From positions 1 through 53,441 of the forward strand of contig CABPCP010000011.1 of NCBI GenBank assembly GCA_902406105.1: a stretch of 53,441 nucleotides of DNA, in the 5' to 3' direction. Of the stretch, positions 1 to 8,922 are shown in pieces. Each line of letters opens with the position of its first letter. Within the stretch, counting starts at the first letter, position 1. Below the pieces are notes generated by a model, which saw only the letters and a list, made by a program, of their open reading frames with translations, had not been told where the DNA came from and ran no database searches. The DNA comes from an uncultured Mordavella sp. GTDB taxonomy: Bacteria > Bacillota > Clostridia > Lachnospirales > Lachnospiraceae. The position numbers and the translations under genes are program-made.

Positions 1-188
1 GGAAAAAGGGGGTAGAAATTATTGAGAATGATGTTAAAATATACACAGGGTCTGACACGGCCCAGGCAAAAGGAACGCTGACCGTCCTTATGCCGATTGG
101 GGAAGAAACGCCTTCCAGGCCGATCCAACTTCCTCAGAAAGAACAGTCAGGAGAAGATGCAGATGGGAATGATGGAAGCAGTAATTGA
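1..188 (+). CDS. yqfD: YqfD family sporulation protein, C-terminal end (partial)
   Basis: An open frame enters from the left edge (first whole codon at base 3) and stops at TGA 186-188. It reads KKGVEIIENDVKIYTG followed by GTLTVLMPIGEE, which fits the C-terminal end of YqfD, a membrane protein of sporulating Firmicutes whose gene normally lies directly before phoH. Only about 61 residues are present, ending in a hydrophilic tail rich in E, D, N and S. The reading frame overlaps the start of phoH by about 26 bases, as expected of translationally coupled genes. The family call rests on this short stretch and on gene order; no membrane segment is inside the window. Confidence 0.7.
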   Translation, partial: KKGVEIIENDVKIYTGSDTAQAKGTLTVLMPIGEETPSRPIQLPQKEQSGEDADGNDGSSN

Positions 189-1158
189 AATTCCTGCTGA
201 ACATGAGAAAAATATATTTGGCCAGCTGGATGTATTCGCAAAGAAAATCGAGCGCGCTTTACATGTAACGCTGATCGCCAGGGATGAAAGCGTCAAGATC
301 TTAGGGGAAGCGGCGCAGGTGGAGCGGGCGAAAAGTGTCCTCTCGCAGCTGGCTGAGCTGTCTAAAAGAGGGAATACGATCCAGGAACAGAATGTGGACT
401 ACACCCTGGCCCTTGCGATGGAAGGACAGGAGGATGAGGTCCTGGAGATTGACAGAGATATCATCTGTCATACACTTCAGGGAAAACCGATCAAGCCAAA
501 GACCTTAGGACAAAAGAAATATGTAGACGCGATCCGCAGACAGATGATCGTTTTTGGGCTGGGCCCTGCGGGAACCGGAAAGACTTATCTCGCCATGGCT
601 ATGGCAATAACCGCTTTCCGCAATAACGAGGTGGGAAGGATCATACTGACCAGGCCGGCCATCGAAGCCGGCGAGAAGCTGGGCTTTCTGCCGGGCGACC
701 TGCAGAGCAAGATCGATCCATATCTCAGGCCCCTTTACGATGCTCTGTACCAGATCATGGGAGCAGAGGCTTTCCTGAAGAATTCAGAGAAAGGCCTGAT
801 CGAAGTGGCGCCTCTGGCATATATGAGGGGCCGCACCCTGGACAATGCCTTTATCATTCTGGACGAGGCCCAGAATACGACCCCGGCTCAGATGAAAATG
901 TTCCTGACCAGGATCGGTTTTGGTTCTAAAGTGGTGATCACTGGAGATGAGACGCAAAAAGACCTTCCGGCAGGCCAGGTATCCGGCCTGGATGTTGCCG
1001 CCGCGGTGGTCCGTCAGATTGAAGATATCAGTATCTGCCATCTGACCAGCAAGGACGTGGTGCGCCATCCTTTGGTACAGAAGATCGTCAAAGCATATGA
1101 GGAATACGAGAGCCGGGCGGCAAAGACTAAAACCCGGGGCAGGAGGAGACGTTCATGA
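163..1158 (+). CDS. phoH: PhoH family ATPase (PhoL-type)
   Basis: This is a PhoH/PhoL-family P-loop ATPase of about 331 residues; the family is linked to RNA metabolism and its gene is often beside ybeY. The N-terminal region is KH-like, with an ARDESVKILG stretch. The ATPase domain carries Walker A GPAGTGKT, Walker B FIILDEAQN and the GDETQKDLP motif. The C-terminus is basic (KTKTRGRRRRS), which fits RNA contact. The frame stays open up to a TTG at 97, but AGGAG at 149-153 best serves ATG 163; ATG 157 or 169 are alternatives. The stop overlaps the ybeY start in an ATGA arrangement. The family is certain and the exact start is not. Confidence 0.93.
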   Translation: MGMMEAVIEIPAEHEKNIFGQLDVFAKKIERALHVTLIARDESVKILGEAAQVERAKSVLSQLAELSKRGNTIQEQNVDYTLALAMEGQEDEVLEIDRDIICHTLQGKPIKPKTLGQKKYVDAIRRQMIVFGLGPAGTGKTYLAMAMAITAFRNNEVGRIILTRPAIEAGEKLGFLPGDLQSKIDPYLRPLYDALYQIMGAEAFLKNSEKGLIEVAPLAYMRGRTLDNAFIILDEAQNTTPAQMKMFLTRIGFGSKVVITGDETQKDLPAGQVSGLDVAAAVVRQIEDISICHLTSKDVVRHPLVQKIVKAYEEYESRAAKTKTRGRRRRS

Positions 1159-1649
1159 CAGTATACCTGGAAGAAGAAGGAAGCCTGACGCTTCCGCTTC
1201 CCGCGCGCTCACTGGCGGCAGAGGCGGCAGAGGCGGCTTTGGATGAGATCGGATGTCCTTACGAAGCAGAAGTAAATCTGCTTCTTACTATGAATGAACA
1301 GATACGTGAAATGAATCGGGAATTCCGGAATATCGACCGGGCTACCGATGTGCTCTCCTTTCCGATGATCGAATATGAGGACGCGGGAGTCTTTGATTTC
1401 CTGGAAGACGAGCCGGACTGTTTTGATCCAGAAACAGGCCGGCTGCTGCTTGGAGACATTGTGATCTCAAAAGAGAAGGTGTTTTCCCAGGCAAAAGAGT
1501 ACGGCCATACGCTAAAAAGGGAATTTGCCTTTCTGGTTGTCCACTCCATTTTGCATCTGTCCGGATACGATCACATGGAAGAGGAAGAACGAAAGACAAT
1601 GGAAGCGCTTCAGGATAAGATTCTGGAAAAGCTGGATATTTTAAGATAG
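1155..1649 (+). CDS. ybeY: rRNA maturation RNase YbeY
   Basis: YbeY is a zinc-dependent endoribonuclease acting in 16S rRNA 3' end maturation and 70S quality control. The protein is 164 residues, the usual length. It has the RATDVLSFP motif in the first half and the zinc-binding HxxxHxxxxxH signature as HSILHLSGYDH near the C-terminus, followed by an acidic stretch. The ATG overlaps the phoH stop by four bases, so the two are translationally coupled. In Bacillus subtilis these two genes also lie close together, with pgpH between them; that gene is absent here. Confidence 0.95.
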   Translation: MTVYLEEEGSLTLPLPARSLAAEAAEAALDEIGCPYEAEVNLLLTMNEQIREMNREFRNIDRATDVLSFPMIEYEDAGVFDFLEDEPDCFDPETGRLLLGDIVISKEKVFSQAKEYGHTLKREFAFLVVHSILHLSGYDHMEEEERKTMEALQDKILEKLDILR

Positions 1650-1672
1650 ATTTACGATAGGATAGTATAAGC

Positions 1673-3312
1673 ATGGCAAATAAGAAGCAATCAAGCGGAA
1701 AAAGTTTTCTAGTACAAGGCTCCATCCTTGCGATCGCCGGCGTTATCACCAAGATCATTGGCGCGGTCTACCGCGTCCCCCTGGTGAATATCATGGGAGA
1801 TACAGGGATGGGTTACTATGGCGTGGCGTTCCAGATCTACGCCATCGCGCTTACACTGACTTCCTACAGTCTGCCTCTTGCGGTATCAAAGCTGGTATCG
1901 GCAAGAGTAGCCGTGGGACAATATAAGAACGCGTATAAAGTTTTCCGAGGAGCGTTGGCTTTCGCCATTATGGCAGGAGGCACGGCCGCCCTTATTATTT
2001 TCTTTGGGGCTGGTTTTATCGCCTCAGAGATCATGGCCATGAGTCTGAGTTCCTATGCTCTGCGCGTGCTGGCGCCCTGTATCTTAGTAGTCGCTCTCCT
2101 TGGAGTGTTCCGAGGGTTTTTCCAAGGCAATGGGTCTATGATCCCCACCGCCTTCTCTCAGGTGCTGGAACAGATCGTCAACGCGGTGGTCAGCGTCCTG
2201 GGCGCGTATCTGCTTTTGCGGGCGGGAAGGGCGGCCTCAGACGGCTCTCTGGGATACGCCTTCGCGGCGGCGGGCGGTACGCTTGGTACAGTGGCAGGCG
2301 CCGCGGCGGCTCTTTTGTTCCTGGTCTTTAGCTACGCTGTCTGGTACTGAAGCGGCAGATGCGCCGGGATCGGACCAAAAAACGGGAAAGCTATAAACGG
2401 ATCTTTAAGATTCTCTTGATCACCATTGCCCCGGTCCTGATAAGTTCTACTGTGTACAATCTGTGCGGCGTGGTGGATAATGCTATGTTCGGGTCCATCA
2501 TGTCCGCTCAGGGCCATCAGGAAAGTGAGTATGCCGTCTATGTAGGAATCTTAAGCGGGAAATACGATACGGTCATCAATGTCCCGCTGGCTTTTTCCAA
2601 CGCGCTGGCAACCTCACTGATTCCAAGCTTAGTAGCGGCAGTAAAAGCGGGCAATCGGAAACAAGTACATAGAAAAATCGCTCTTTTTGCTAAATTTGAT
2701 ATGATGATCGCTATTCCAAGCGCGGTGGGACTTTTAGTCTTAGCGAAGCCGGTCTTGGATCTGCTTTTCTTTACAGAAAATAATACGGAAGCGGCAAGGA
2801 TTCTTCAGGTAGGGGCGCTTTCTGTGATTTTCTACTGTCTTTCTACCGTTACCAACGCAGTGCTCCAGGGACTGGATCGGATGATGATACCGGTCCGCAA
2901 TGCGGCGATCGCCCTTGGCGTCCACATCGCCGCCCTGTTTATTATGATGGTAGTGTTTGAATGGGGTGTCTATGCGGTTGTGCTGAGCAAGATCGTATTT
3001 TCCGCGACCACCTGTATCCTGAATTCACATTCCCTGCGGGAAGAAGTGGGCTATGTGCAGGAACAGAAGAAGACCTTTATCATCCCGGCAGCGGCCTCGA
3101 TCCTGATGGGAATCGCCGCCCTTCTGGTACATCTGTTATTTGAATTGTTTGTGGGAACACAGATCGCGACGATCGTAGCGCTTCTTGCGGCAGTCGCGGT
3201 GTACGGAGTGGCTCTGATCCTTTTTGGCGGCCTTACAGAATCAGAGCTGCGGGAAATTCCGAAAGGGACAAAACTAATCTCTGTCTGCAAGAAATTGCAT
3301 CTTCTTCGTTAA
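1673..3312 (+). pseudogene. MOP-superfamily polysaccharide/lipid flippase (SpoVB/MurJ type), frameshifted
   Basis: Two consecutive frames together encode one oligosaccharide or lipid flippase of about 545 residues with 12-14 hydrophobic segments. The first part (1673-2350, 225 residues) opens with SFLVQGSILAIAGVITK and the GAVYRVPLVNIMGDTGMG motif typical of the SpoVB/MurJ-like group, and stops at TGA 2348-2350 after AVWY. The second (ATG 2359 to 3312, 317 residues) begins with a basic cytoplasmic loop and finishes the transporter. Reading CTG from base 2347 gives LKRQMRRDR with no stop, so one missing base near 2347 (for example TACCTG become TACTG) explains the break. No slippery heptamer is visible. 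It is either a real inactivating deletion or an assembly error. It follows ybeY by 23 bases. Confidence 0.8.
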
Positions 3313-3375
3313 AATCAAGAAATGTATATTTCCTGATAAAAAAGCCGATACTGTACTAAAAAAGGGGTTGTCCTT

Positions 3376-3759
3376 ATGAAAAACAAGTACGGAATTGGCT
3401 TTTTTGCTGTCGCGATCATTGCGGTCCTGGTGATCACCTGCGCCTATCAGTTTACTTTCCACCGAGCGAAGGAACAGGCAGAGGCGCAGACAGAGCAGGA
3501 GATAGAAGAAACCGAGCAGGCCAAGACAGAGCAGGAGTCGGTCAGCGCAGATGGAGCGGCATTAAAAGAAGACTGCTATTATCTGATGGAAGTAAACGGG
3601 TATATCGTAGTCTATCTCAGCGACAAGAAAACACCGTATGAATATACGGACATTAGATTCGACGAGCTGCCGTCGTCTCTGCGGGAAGAAGTAAGGAATG
3701 GGAAATATGTGGAAGGCGAGGCGCAGCTGTACGGTTTTCTGGAAAATTATTCTAGTTAA
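3376..3759 (+). CDS. BofC C-terminal-domain-like protein, membrane-anchored
   Basis: This 127-residue protein has one N-terminal membrane segment (about residues 7-25), then a charged low-complexity stretch rich in Gln and Glu (about 33-58), and a compact C-terminal domain of about 60 residues. The end resembles the BofC C-terminal domain: YYLMEVNGYIVVYL, then YTDIRFDELP and a final YGFLENYSS. In Bacillus BofC is a secreted forespore factor controlling SpoIVB signalling; here the full BofC N-terminal domain is missing and replaced by an acidic linker, so a different role is possible. A good AAAAGGGG site precedes the ATG. The domain assignment is by motif recognition only. Confidence 0.6.
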   Translation: MKNKYGIGFFAVAIIAVLVITCAYQFTFHRAKEQAEAQTEQEIEETEQAKTEQESVSADGAALKEDCYYLMEVNGYIVVYLSDKKTPYEYTDIRFDELPSSLREEVRNGKYVEGEAQLYGFLENYSS

Positions 3760-3834
3760 CGTAGACTTCTCTGAGAAGATGGTGTAAGATAGAGCAGAAG
3801 TTCCACCAAATAACATCAGGGAGGATCGTATCAC

Positions 3835-4068
3835 ATGGACGAAAAAAAGATCGCGCGGATCAACGAACTGTATCATAAATCAAAGGCGGAAGGTCTTACA
3901 GAGTCAGAACGAAAAGAACAGCAGATCCTAAGGAAAGAATATATTGAGGCCTTTAAACAGAGTCTGCGCAGTCAGTTAGATAATATTTCCATCCAGGAAC
4001 CAGACGGAAGTATTACAGATCTGGGTGAAAAATATGGAAAGAAAAACAGAACTCAAAGAACACATTAG
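3835..4068 (+). CDS. DUF896 (YnzC-like) protein
   Basis: A 77-residue, highly charged protein with the DUF896 signature: INELYHKSKAEGLTESER, then EQQILRKEYIEAFKQSLRSQL. The family forms a helical hairpin of unknown function. In B. subtilis the member YnzC is encoded with yneA and yneB beside lexA; here the gene is at a separate locus while the lexA-yneA pair lies near 42.5 kb. GGGAGG at 3820-3825 sets the ATG start. The C-terminal end overlaps the next gene. A 13-base palindrome (CTTCTCTGAGAAG, 3766-3778) and a TAAGAT hexamer lie upstream and may be part of its promoter. Confidence 0.85.
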   Translation: MDEKKIARINELYHKSKAEGLTESERKEQQILRKEYIEAFKQSLRSQLDNISIQEPDGSITDLGEKYGKKNRTQRTH

Positions 4069-4633
4069 AAAAAATCTGAAGCGGCAGAGAGCAGCTTTGG
4101 AAGAACAAGGCTGGCAGGAGAGAACAGAAGCGGCTGTATCTATCCTGACCGGCCTGGATTGTTTTCGGAAGGCGCTTAAAATCTACTGTTATGTGGATAT
4201 TGGAAGAGAAGTAGGAACCAGAAAGGTGATCTGGGAAGCGTGGAAGCTGGGAAAACAAGTTTTTGTCCCAAAGGTGAAAGGCCGTCAGATGCGTTTCTAT
4301 GAATTGACAGATATGGGAAAACTTTCCCCAGGAGCTTGGGGAATTCCAGAACCGGAGGAAGGAAAGGAAGGGAATGGAGAAGAGGGCCTGATCGTCGTGC
4401 CTGGCGTTGCTTTTGACCAGCGGCTGAACCGCCTGGGATATGGAGGCGGATTCTACGACCGTTTTCTCTTGGCCCACCCGGGGCTTCTCAGTGTTGGGCT
4501 GGCCTTTGAATTCCAGGTTCTGGACCGTCTTCCTGCAGAGCCTTTTGACCAGCCGGTAAAGATCCTGGCAACAGAGAAAGGTGTTCGGACAGCGTCCCAA
4601 GATGGAATCATAACGCCTATTTTTAATATATGA
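4034..4633 (+). CDS. ygfA: 5-formyltetrahydrofolate cyclo-ligase
   Basis: This enzyme converts 5-formyl-THF to 5,10-methenyl-THF with ATP, recovering the inhibitory folate. The protein is about 199 residues. Basic residues near the N-terminus (LKRQRAAL), the central VFVPKV and GAWGIPEP segments, and the C-terminal phosphate-binding loop RLGYGGGFYDRFL are diagnostic. ATG 4034 is chosen; a GTG at 4025 in the same frame is an alternative, and neither has a strong Shine-Dalgarno, which fits coupling to the upstream DUF896 gene that it overlaps by 35 bases. Confidence 0.9.
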   Translation: MERKTELKEHIRKNLKRQRAALEEQGWQERTEAAVSILTGLDCFRKALKIYCYVDIGREVGTRKVIWEAWKLGKQVFVPKVKGRQMRFYELTDMGKLSPGAWGIPEPEEGKEGNGEEGLIVVPGVAFDQRLNRLGYGGGFYDRFLLAHPGLLSVGLAFEFQVLDRLPAEPFDQPVKILATEKGVRTASQDGIITPIFNI

Positions 4634-4652
4634 ACAAAAAGGAGGAAGGACT

Positions 4653-4835
4653 ATGGATATGAAACTGCCCAAAGATCCGGCAATGCTGTTAAGCGTGGTA
4701 AACACAAAACTAAGAGACCAGTATGGTTCTCTGGAGGCTCTGTGTGAAGATATGCAGGCAGATCAGCAGGCTGTCACAGCGGCGCTGGAAGGAATTGGAT
4801 ACAGTTATGACATCTCGAGCAACAGGTTTGTTTAA
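4653..4835 (+). CDS. DUF4250 domain-containing small protein
   Basis: A 60-residue protein beginning MDMKLPKDPAMLLSVVNTKL, with a central acidic helix and a YSYDISSNRFV end, matching the DUF4250 family found mostly in Clostridia. The function is unknown. It has a strong AAAGGAGGAAGG site before ATG 4653 and follows the folate gene by 19 bases, so it probably ends that small operon. Confidence 0.75.
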   Translation: MDMKLPKDPAMLLSVVNTKLRDQYGSLEALCEDMQADQQAVTAALEGIGYSYDISSNRFV

Positions 4836-4873
4836 AAAGAAAACGAAATTTTAGAGTGGATTCTATTTTTTAG

Positions 4874-4902
4874 TTGACAAACGAGGCCCTGAGGGTTAAT
4901 AT
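4874..4902 (+). promoter_or_regulatory. Sigma-A promoter of the branched-chain amino acid importer operon
   Basis: TTGACA (4874-4879), a 17-base spacer and TAATAT (4897-4902) form a near-consensus vegetative promoter 52 bases before the binding-protein ATG. A CodY-like operator was looked for because these genes are often CodY targets, but none was clear. Confidence 0.8.
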
Positions 4903-4953
4903 TTAAAACAATCAGGGATAAAAGAAATGAGATGTTTTGAAGGAGGAATTGTT

Positions 4954-6117
4954 ATGAAAACAAAAAAGGCAGTAAGCCTTATCCTTGCCGCGACACTGGC
5001 GCTTTCTTCTCTGGCTGCCTGCGGCGGAAGTGAGGAAGAGCAGGCTTCTAACTCGGATACATTTAAGATCGGAGGCATCGGGCCTACGACAGGAGATGCG
5101 GCGGCCTATGGTACCGCTGTACAGAACGGCATACAGCTTGCGGTAGATGAGATCAACGCGGCCGGCGGAATCAACGGCAAGCAGATTGAGTTCCAGTTCG
5201 AGGATGACCAGAACGACTCTGAGAAATCTGTAAACGCTTATAATACGCTGAAAGACTGGGGAATGCAGATGCTGGTCGGAACGGTAACCTCCAACCCCTG
5301 CACCGCGGTTGTAAAAGAGTCCTATGAAGACAATATGTTCCAGCTGACGCCTTCCGCGACCGCTGTTGAGAGTATCCAGTTTGACAACGCGTTCCGTATC
5401 TGCTTCTCAGATCCTAGCCAGGGTACCGCGTCCGCGGACTACATCGCTGACAATCAGCTGGCTACAAAGGTAGCGGTTATCTATAACAGTTCAGACGTAT
5501 ATTCATCTGGTATCTACCAGAACTTTGCTACAGAAGCGGAAGCAAAGGGACTGGAAGTTGTCGCTGCTGAAGCGTTTACCGCTGACAGCAAGACAGACTT
5601 CTCCGTACAGCTCCAGAAAGCAAAGAGTTCAGGCGCAGAATTGGTATTCCTGCCGATCTACTATCAGGAAGCTTCCCTGATCCTGACCCAGGCAGATAAG
5701 ATGGGATATGATCCGGAATTCTTTGGTTGCGACGGCCTGGACGGACTTCTGGATGTAGATGGTTTTGATACTTCTCTTGCTGAGGGCGTAATGCTTCTGA
5801 CACCGTTCACCGCTGATGCCCAGGATGAGAAGACACAGACATTCGTATCCGCTTATGAAGAAGAGTTCGGAATTGCCCCGATCCAGTTCGCGGCTGATGC
5901 TTATGACTGCATCTACGCTATCAAAGCGGCGGCTGAACAGGCTGAGCTGACACCGGATATGAGCGTCTCTGATATGTGCGACGCAATGAAGACTGCAATG
6001 ACAGAGATCACCATCGACGGTCTGACCGGAGCCGGGATCACCTGGTCCGCGGATGGAGAGCCGTCTAAGGAAGCAAAAGCGGTTATCATCACCAACGGCA
6101 CTTACGAAGCAATGTAA
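4954..6117 (+). CDS. Branched-chain amino acid ABC transporter substrate-binding lipoprotein (LivJ/LivK-like)
   Basis: This periplasmic-binding-protein-like lipoprotein of 387 residues delivers leucine, isoleucine or valine (or related amino acids) to the LivHMGF importer. It has a lipoprotein signal with lipobox LAAC (Cys about residue 25) and a mature part that starts FKIGGIGPTTGDAAAYG and continues with AVDEINAAGGINGK, typical of the Peripla_BP_6/LivJ family. GAAGGAGG directs ATG 4954; an upstream in-frame ATG at 4927 has no site. It is the first gene of a five-gene transport operon. Exact substrate specificity cannot be read from the sequence. Confidence 0.93.
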   Translation: MKTKKAVSLILAATLALSSLAACGGSEEEQASNSDTFKIGGIGPTTGDAAAYGTAVQNGIQLAVDEINAAGGINGKQIEFQFEDDQNDSEKSVNAYNTLKDWGMQMLVGTVTSNPCTAVVKESYEDNMFQLTPSATAVESIQFDNAFRICFSDPSQGTASADYIADNQLATKVAVIYNSSDVYSSGIYQNFATEAEAKGLEVVAAEAFTADSKTDFSVQLQKAKSSGAELVFLPIYYQEASLILTQADKMGYDPEFFGCDGLDGLLDVDGFDTSLAEGVMLLTPFTADAQDEKTQTFVSAYEEEFGIAPIQFAADAYDCIYAIKAAAEQAELTPDMSVSDMCDAMKTAMTEITIDGLTGAGITWSADGEPSKEAKAVIITNGTYEAM

Positions 6118-6138
6118 TAAAGATTACAGAAGAATAGG

Positions 6139-6165
6139 AGGGCTGCCTTTGGCAGCCCTTTATTT
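6139..6165 (+). terminator. Intercistronic hairpin/attenuator between binding protein and permease genes
   Basis: AGGGCTGCC (6139-6147), loop TTT, GGCAGCCCT (6151-6159) then TTATTT form a compact hairpin. Its place inside the operon suggests partial termination or 3' end protection that leaves the abundant binding protein in excess over the membrane subunits. This is inferred from structure and position. Confidence 0.7.
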
Positions 6166-6190
6166 CAGAAAAGGATGAGAGGGTGTGTAT

Positions 6191-7075
6191 ATGGATTTTA
6201 TTTCTTATTTGATCAACGGATTAAGTTTAGGAAGTGTCTATGCTATCATCGCTCTGGGATACACAATGGTATACGGCATCGCTAAGATGCTGAACTTTGC
6301 CCACGGTGACGTCATCATGATCGGCGCTTACGTGGCGCTCACCTGTATGACCAGCTCTGGAATGTCGCCGCTTATCAGCGTATTGGCGGCTGTTGTTGTA
6401 TGTACCATTCTCGGAGTCGTGATCGAGCGTATTGCTTATAAACCTTTACGAAATGCTTCTTCACCTTTGGCGGTTTTGATCACGGCCATCGGTGTCAGCT
6501 ATCTGCTGCAGAATCTGGCGCTTTTGATCTTTGGGCCAAACAACCAGTCCTTTCAGACGGTTGTGGGATGGTCTGGTCTTTCTTTAGCCGGAGGGAAATT
6601 AAATATTTCCGGCGAGACGATCGTTACGATCATCGTCTGTGTCATCATCATGATCGCGCTCATGCTTTTTATCCGAAAGTCCAAAGCCGGACAGGCGATG
6701 CGCGCTGTTTCCGAAGATAAAGGAGCCGCGCAGCTGATGGGGATCAATGTCAACGGAACGATCGCTCTTACATTTGCCATTGGTTCTGCTCTGGCGGCTA
6801 TAGCGGGAGTTCTGTTATGTTCCGCTTATCCCAGCTTGTCGCCTTATACAGGGGCTATGCCTGGAATCAAAGCCTTCGTGGCGGCGGTATTTGGCGGAAT
6901 CGGATCTATTCCAGGCGCTTTCCTGGGAGGAATCCTTCTGGGTGTGATCGAGATCCTGGCAAGAGCCTACATTTCGTCCCAGATGGCAGATGCCATCGTA
7001 TTTGCTGTTCTGATCATTGTTCTTCTAGTGAAACCTACAGGAATCCTTGGCAAGAACATTCAAGAGAAAGTGTAG
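6191..7075 (+). CDS. livH: Branched-chain amino acid ABC transporter permease LivH
   Basis: An integral membrane permease of about 294 residues with roughly eight hydrophobic segments. The N-terminal LINGLSLGSVYAIIALGYTMVYG and the following NFAHGDVIMIGAY are the LivH signature, and AVFGGIGSIPGAFLGG near the C-terminus is the conserved coupling region. ATG 6191 is preferred over GTG 6185 because of its spacing from GAGAGGG. It pairs with LivM (start eight bases after its stop) to form the channel. Confidence 0.95.
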   Translation: MDFISYLINGLSLGSVYAIIALGYTMVYGIAKMLNFAHGDVIMIGAYVALTCMTSSGMSPLISVLAAVVVCTILGVVIERIAYKPLRNASSPLAVLITAIGVSYLLQNLALLIFGPNNQSFQTVVGWSGLSLAGGKLNISGETIVTIIVCVIIMIALMLFIRKSKAGQAMRAVSEDKGAAQLMGINVNGTIALTFAIGSALAAIAGVLLCSAYPSLSPYTGAMPGIKAFVAAVFGGIGSIPGAFLGGILLGVIEILARAYISSQMADAIVFAVLIIVLLVKPTGILGKNIQEKV

Positions 7076-7082
7076 GTGGATT

Positions 7083-8147
7083 ATGATGCTGAAAAATATG
7101 AAGAAGACAACAAAAAGTAATTTGATCACCTACGGGATGGTGATCGCCGCTTTCGTGATCGCCCAGATCATGATCACCTCAGGCAGTATGTCCAGTTTGA
7201 TGGAAGGACTGATGGTACCTCTGTGCATGTACGCGATCATGGCGGTTTCTTTGAATCTGGTGGTTGGTTTCCTGGGAGAATTGAGTCTTGGTCATGCTGG
7301 ATTTCTGTGTATCGGAGCCTTTTCCAGCGCATTCTTCTCTAAGTGCACTCAGGATGTGATCCAGGCCGCGCCGCTGCGGTTTTTCCTGGCGCTTTTGATC
7401 GGAGCTGTCTCAGCCGCTGTTTTTGGTATTATCATTGGTATACCGGCTCTCCGTCTAAAAGGAGACTATTTGGCCATCGTTACTCTGGCTTTTGGCGAGA
7501 TCATCAAGAACCTGGTCAATGTCCTTTGGGTCGGAAAAGATTCCAATGGCTTCCATTTCTCTATGAAAGACGTAATGTCCCTCAATATGGAACCGGATGG
7601 TATGGTGATCATCAATGGCCCCCAGGGAATTACAGGGACGCCGCCGGATTCTACGTTTTTGATCGGGATCATCCTGCTGCTTCTTACGCTGTTTATCGTG
7701 ACAAATTTAGTAAATTCCAGAGAAGGCCGGGCGATCATGGCAATCCGTGACAACCGAATCGCGGCAGAATCTGTGGGAATCAATGTAACAAAATATAAAT
7801 TAATGGCATTTACTATTTCCGCGGCGCTGGCGGGTCTGGCCGGAGTGCTGTACGCGCACAACCTGTCCACACTGACTGCCAATACCAATAACTTTGGGTA
7901 TAATATGTCTATTATGATCCTGGTATTTGTCGTGCTGGGAGGCATCGGGAATATCCGCGGTTCTATTATCGCCGCGGTAGTCCTGACCCTGATCCCGGAG
8001 CTGCTCCGAGATCTGTCCGATTACCGGATGTTGATCTACGCGATTGTATTGATCGTCATGATGCTGTTCAACTGGGCGCCTAAGGCGATCGAGTGGAGAG
8101 AAAAGCATCTGGCGTTCTTAAAGACCAGAAAAAAGGAGGTTAAATAG
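7083..8147 (+). CDS. livM: Branched-chain amino acid ABC transporter permease LivM
   Basis: The second permease has about 354 residues with multiple membrane segments. The SLNLVVGFLGELSLGHAGF motif, IPALRLKGDYLAIVTLAFGEI and VVLGGIGNIRGSI are typical of LivM. The N-terminal start is taken at ATG 7083 with AGGTGG just upstream; the open frame continues further 5' but overlaps livH without a binding site. It is followed after one base by livG. Confidence 0.95.
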   Translation: MMLKNMKKTTKSNLITYGMVIAAFVIAQIMITSGSMSSLMEGLMVPLCMYAIMAVSLNLVVGFLGELSLGHAGFLCIGAFSSAFFSKCTQDVIQAAPLRFFLALLIGAVSAAVFGIIIGIPALRLKGDYLAIVTLAFGEIIKNLVNVLWVGKDSNGFHFSMKDVMSLNMEPDGMVIINGPQGITGTPPDSTFLIGIILLLLTLFIVTNLVNSREGRAIMAIRDNRIAAESVGINVTKYKLMAFTISAALAGLAGVLYAHNLSTLTANTNNFGYNMSIMILVFVVLGGIGNIRGSIIAAVVLTLIPELLRDLSDYRMLIYAIVLIVMMLFNWAPKAIEWREKHLAFLKTRKKEVK

Positions 8148-8148
8148 A

Positions 8149-8910
8149 ATGGCTGCATTATTAGATGTGAAAAATCTGGGAATCTCCTTTGGCGGCCTGC
8201 GGGCGGTAGACAGTTTTGACCTTTCTATTGAGAAAGAGCAGCTTTACGGACTGATCGGTCCCAACGGCGCAGGCAAGACGACCGTATTCAACCTGCTTAC
8301 AGGTGTATATAAACCGGATTCCGGGAAAGTGCTCCTGGATGGAAGAGATATCACCGGCAAGAAAACGATTGAGACCAACAGGAATGGGATCGCGAGGACA
8401 TTTCAGAATATCCGTCTGTTTAAAGAATTATCTGTCCTGGATAATGTAAAAGTAGGGCTTCACAACCATCATCCATATTCCGCCCTGACAGGAATCCTGC
8501 GTCTGCCGCGGTACCGCAGAGTAGAGCGCGAGATGGATGAAAAGGGCATGGAACTCCTGAAAGTTTTCGGCTTGGAGGAAGAGGCGCAGATCAAGGCTTC
8601 CAACCTCCCTTACGGAAAACAGAGGAAGCTGGAGATCGCCAGAGCACTGGCTACAGAGCCCAAACTTCTGCTTTTGGATGAACCAGCCGCTGGCATGAAT
8701 CCAAATGAGACAGGAGAATTGATGGATACGATCCGTTTCGTCCGGGAGAATTTCCATATGACGATCCTTCTGATCGAACATGACATGAAATTAGTAAGTG
8801 GAATCTGTGAGGAACTGACAGTCCTGAATTTTGGACAGATCCTGGCGCAGGGTGAAACCAGCTATGTGCTGAATTCCCCACAGGTGATCAACGCATATCT
8901 GGGAGAATAG
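8149..8910 (+). CDS. livG: Branched-chain amino acid ABC transporter ATP-binding protein LivG
   Basis: A 253-residue ABC ATPase. Walker A is GPNGAGKTT, the Q-loop region is RTFQNIRLF, Walker B is LLLLDEPAAGMNP and the H-loop is LLIEHDM. The signature motif reads LPYGKQRKLEIA, the LivG form rather than a classical LSGGQ. AAGGAGG precedes the ATG. With livF it energises the LivHM channel. Confidence 0.95.
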   Translation: MAALLDVKNLGISFGGLRAVDSFDLSIEKEQLYGLIGPNGAGKTTVFNLLTGVYKPDSGKVLLDGRDITGKKTIETNRNGIARTFQNIRLFKELSVLDNVKVGLHNHHPYSALTGILRLPRYRRVEREMDEKGMELLKVFGLEEEAQIKASNLPYGKQRKLEIARALATEPKLLLLDEPAAGMNPNETGELMDTIRFVRENFHMTILLIEHDMKLVSGICEELTVLNFGQILAQGETSYVLNSPQVINAYLGE

Positions 8911-8922
8911 GGGGAAAGGATT

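Noticed and set aside
2340..2365. Programmed ribosomal frameshift in the flippase gene
   Set aside because: No slippery heptamer, stimulatory hairpin or internal Shine-Dalgarno is visible at the junction; a simple one-base loss explains it better.
6139..6165. End of the importer operon
   Set aside because: The hairpin is followed directly by livH with no new promoter visible, and all Liv subunits belong together; treated as an attenuator.
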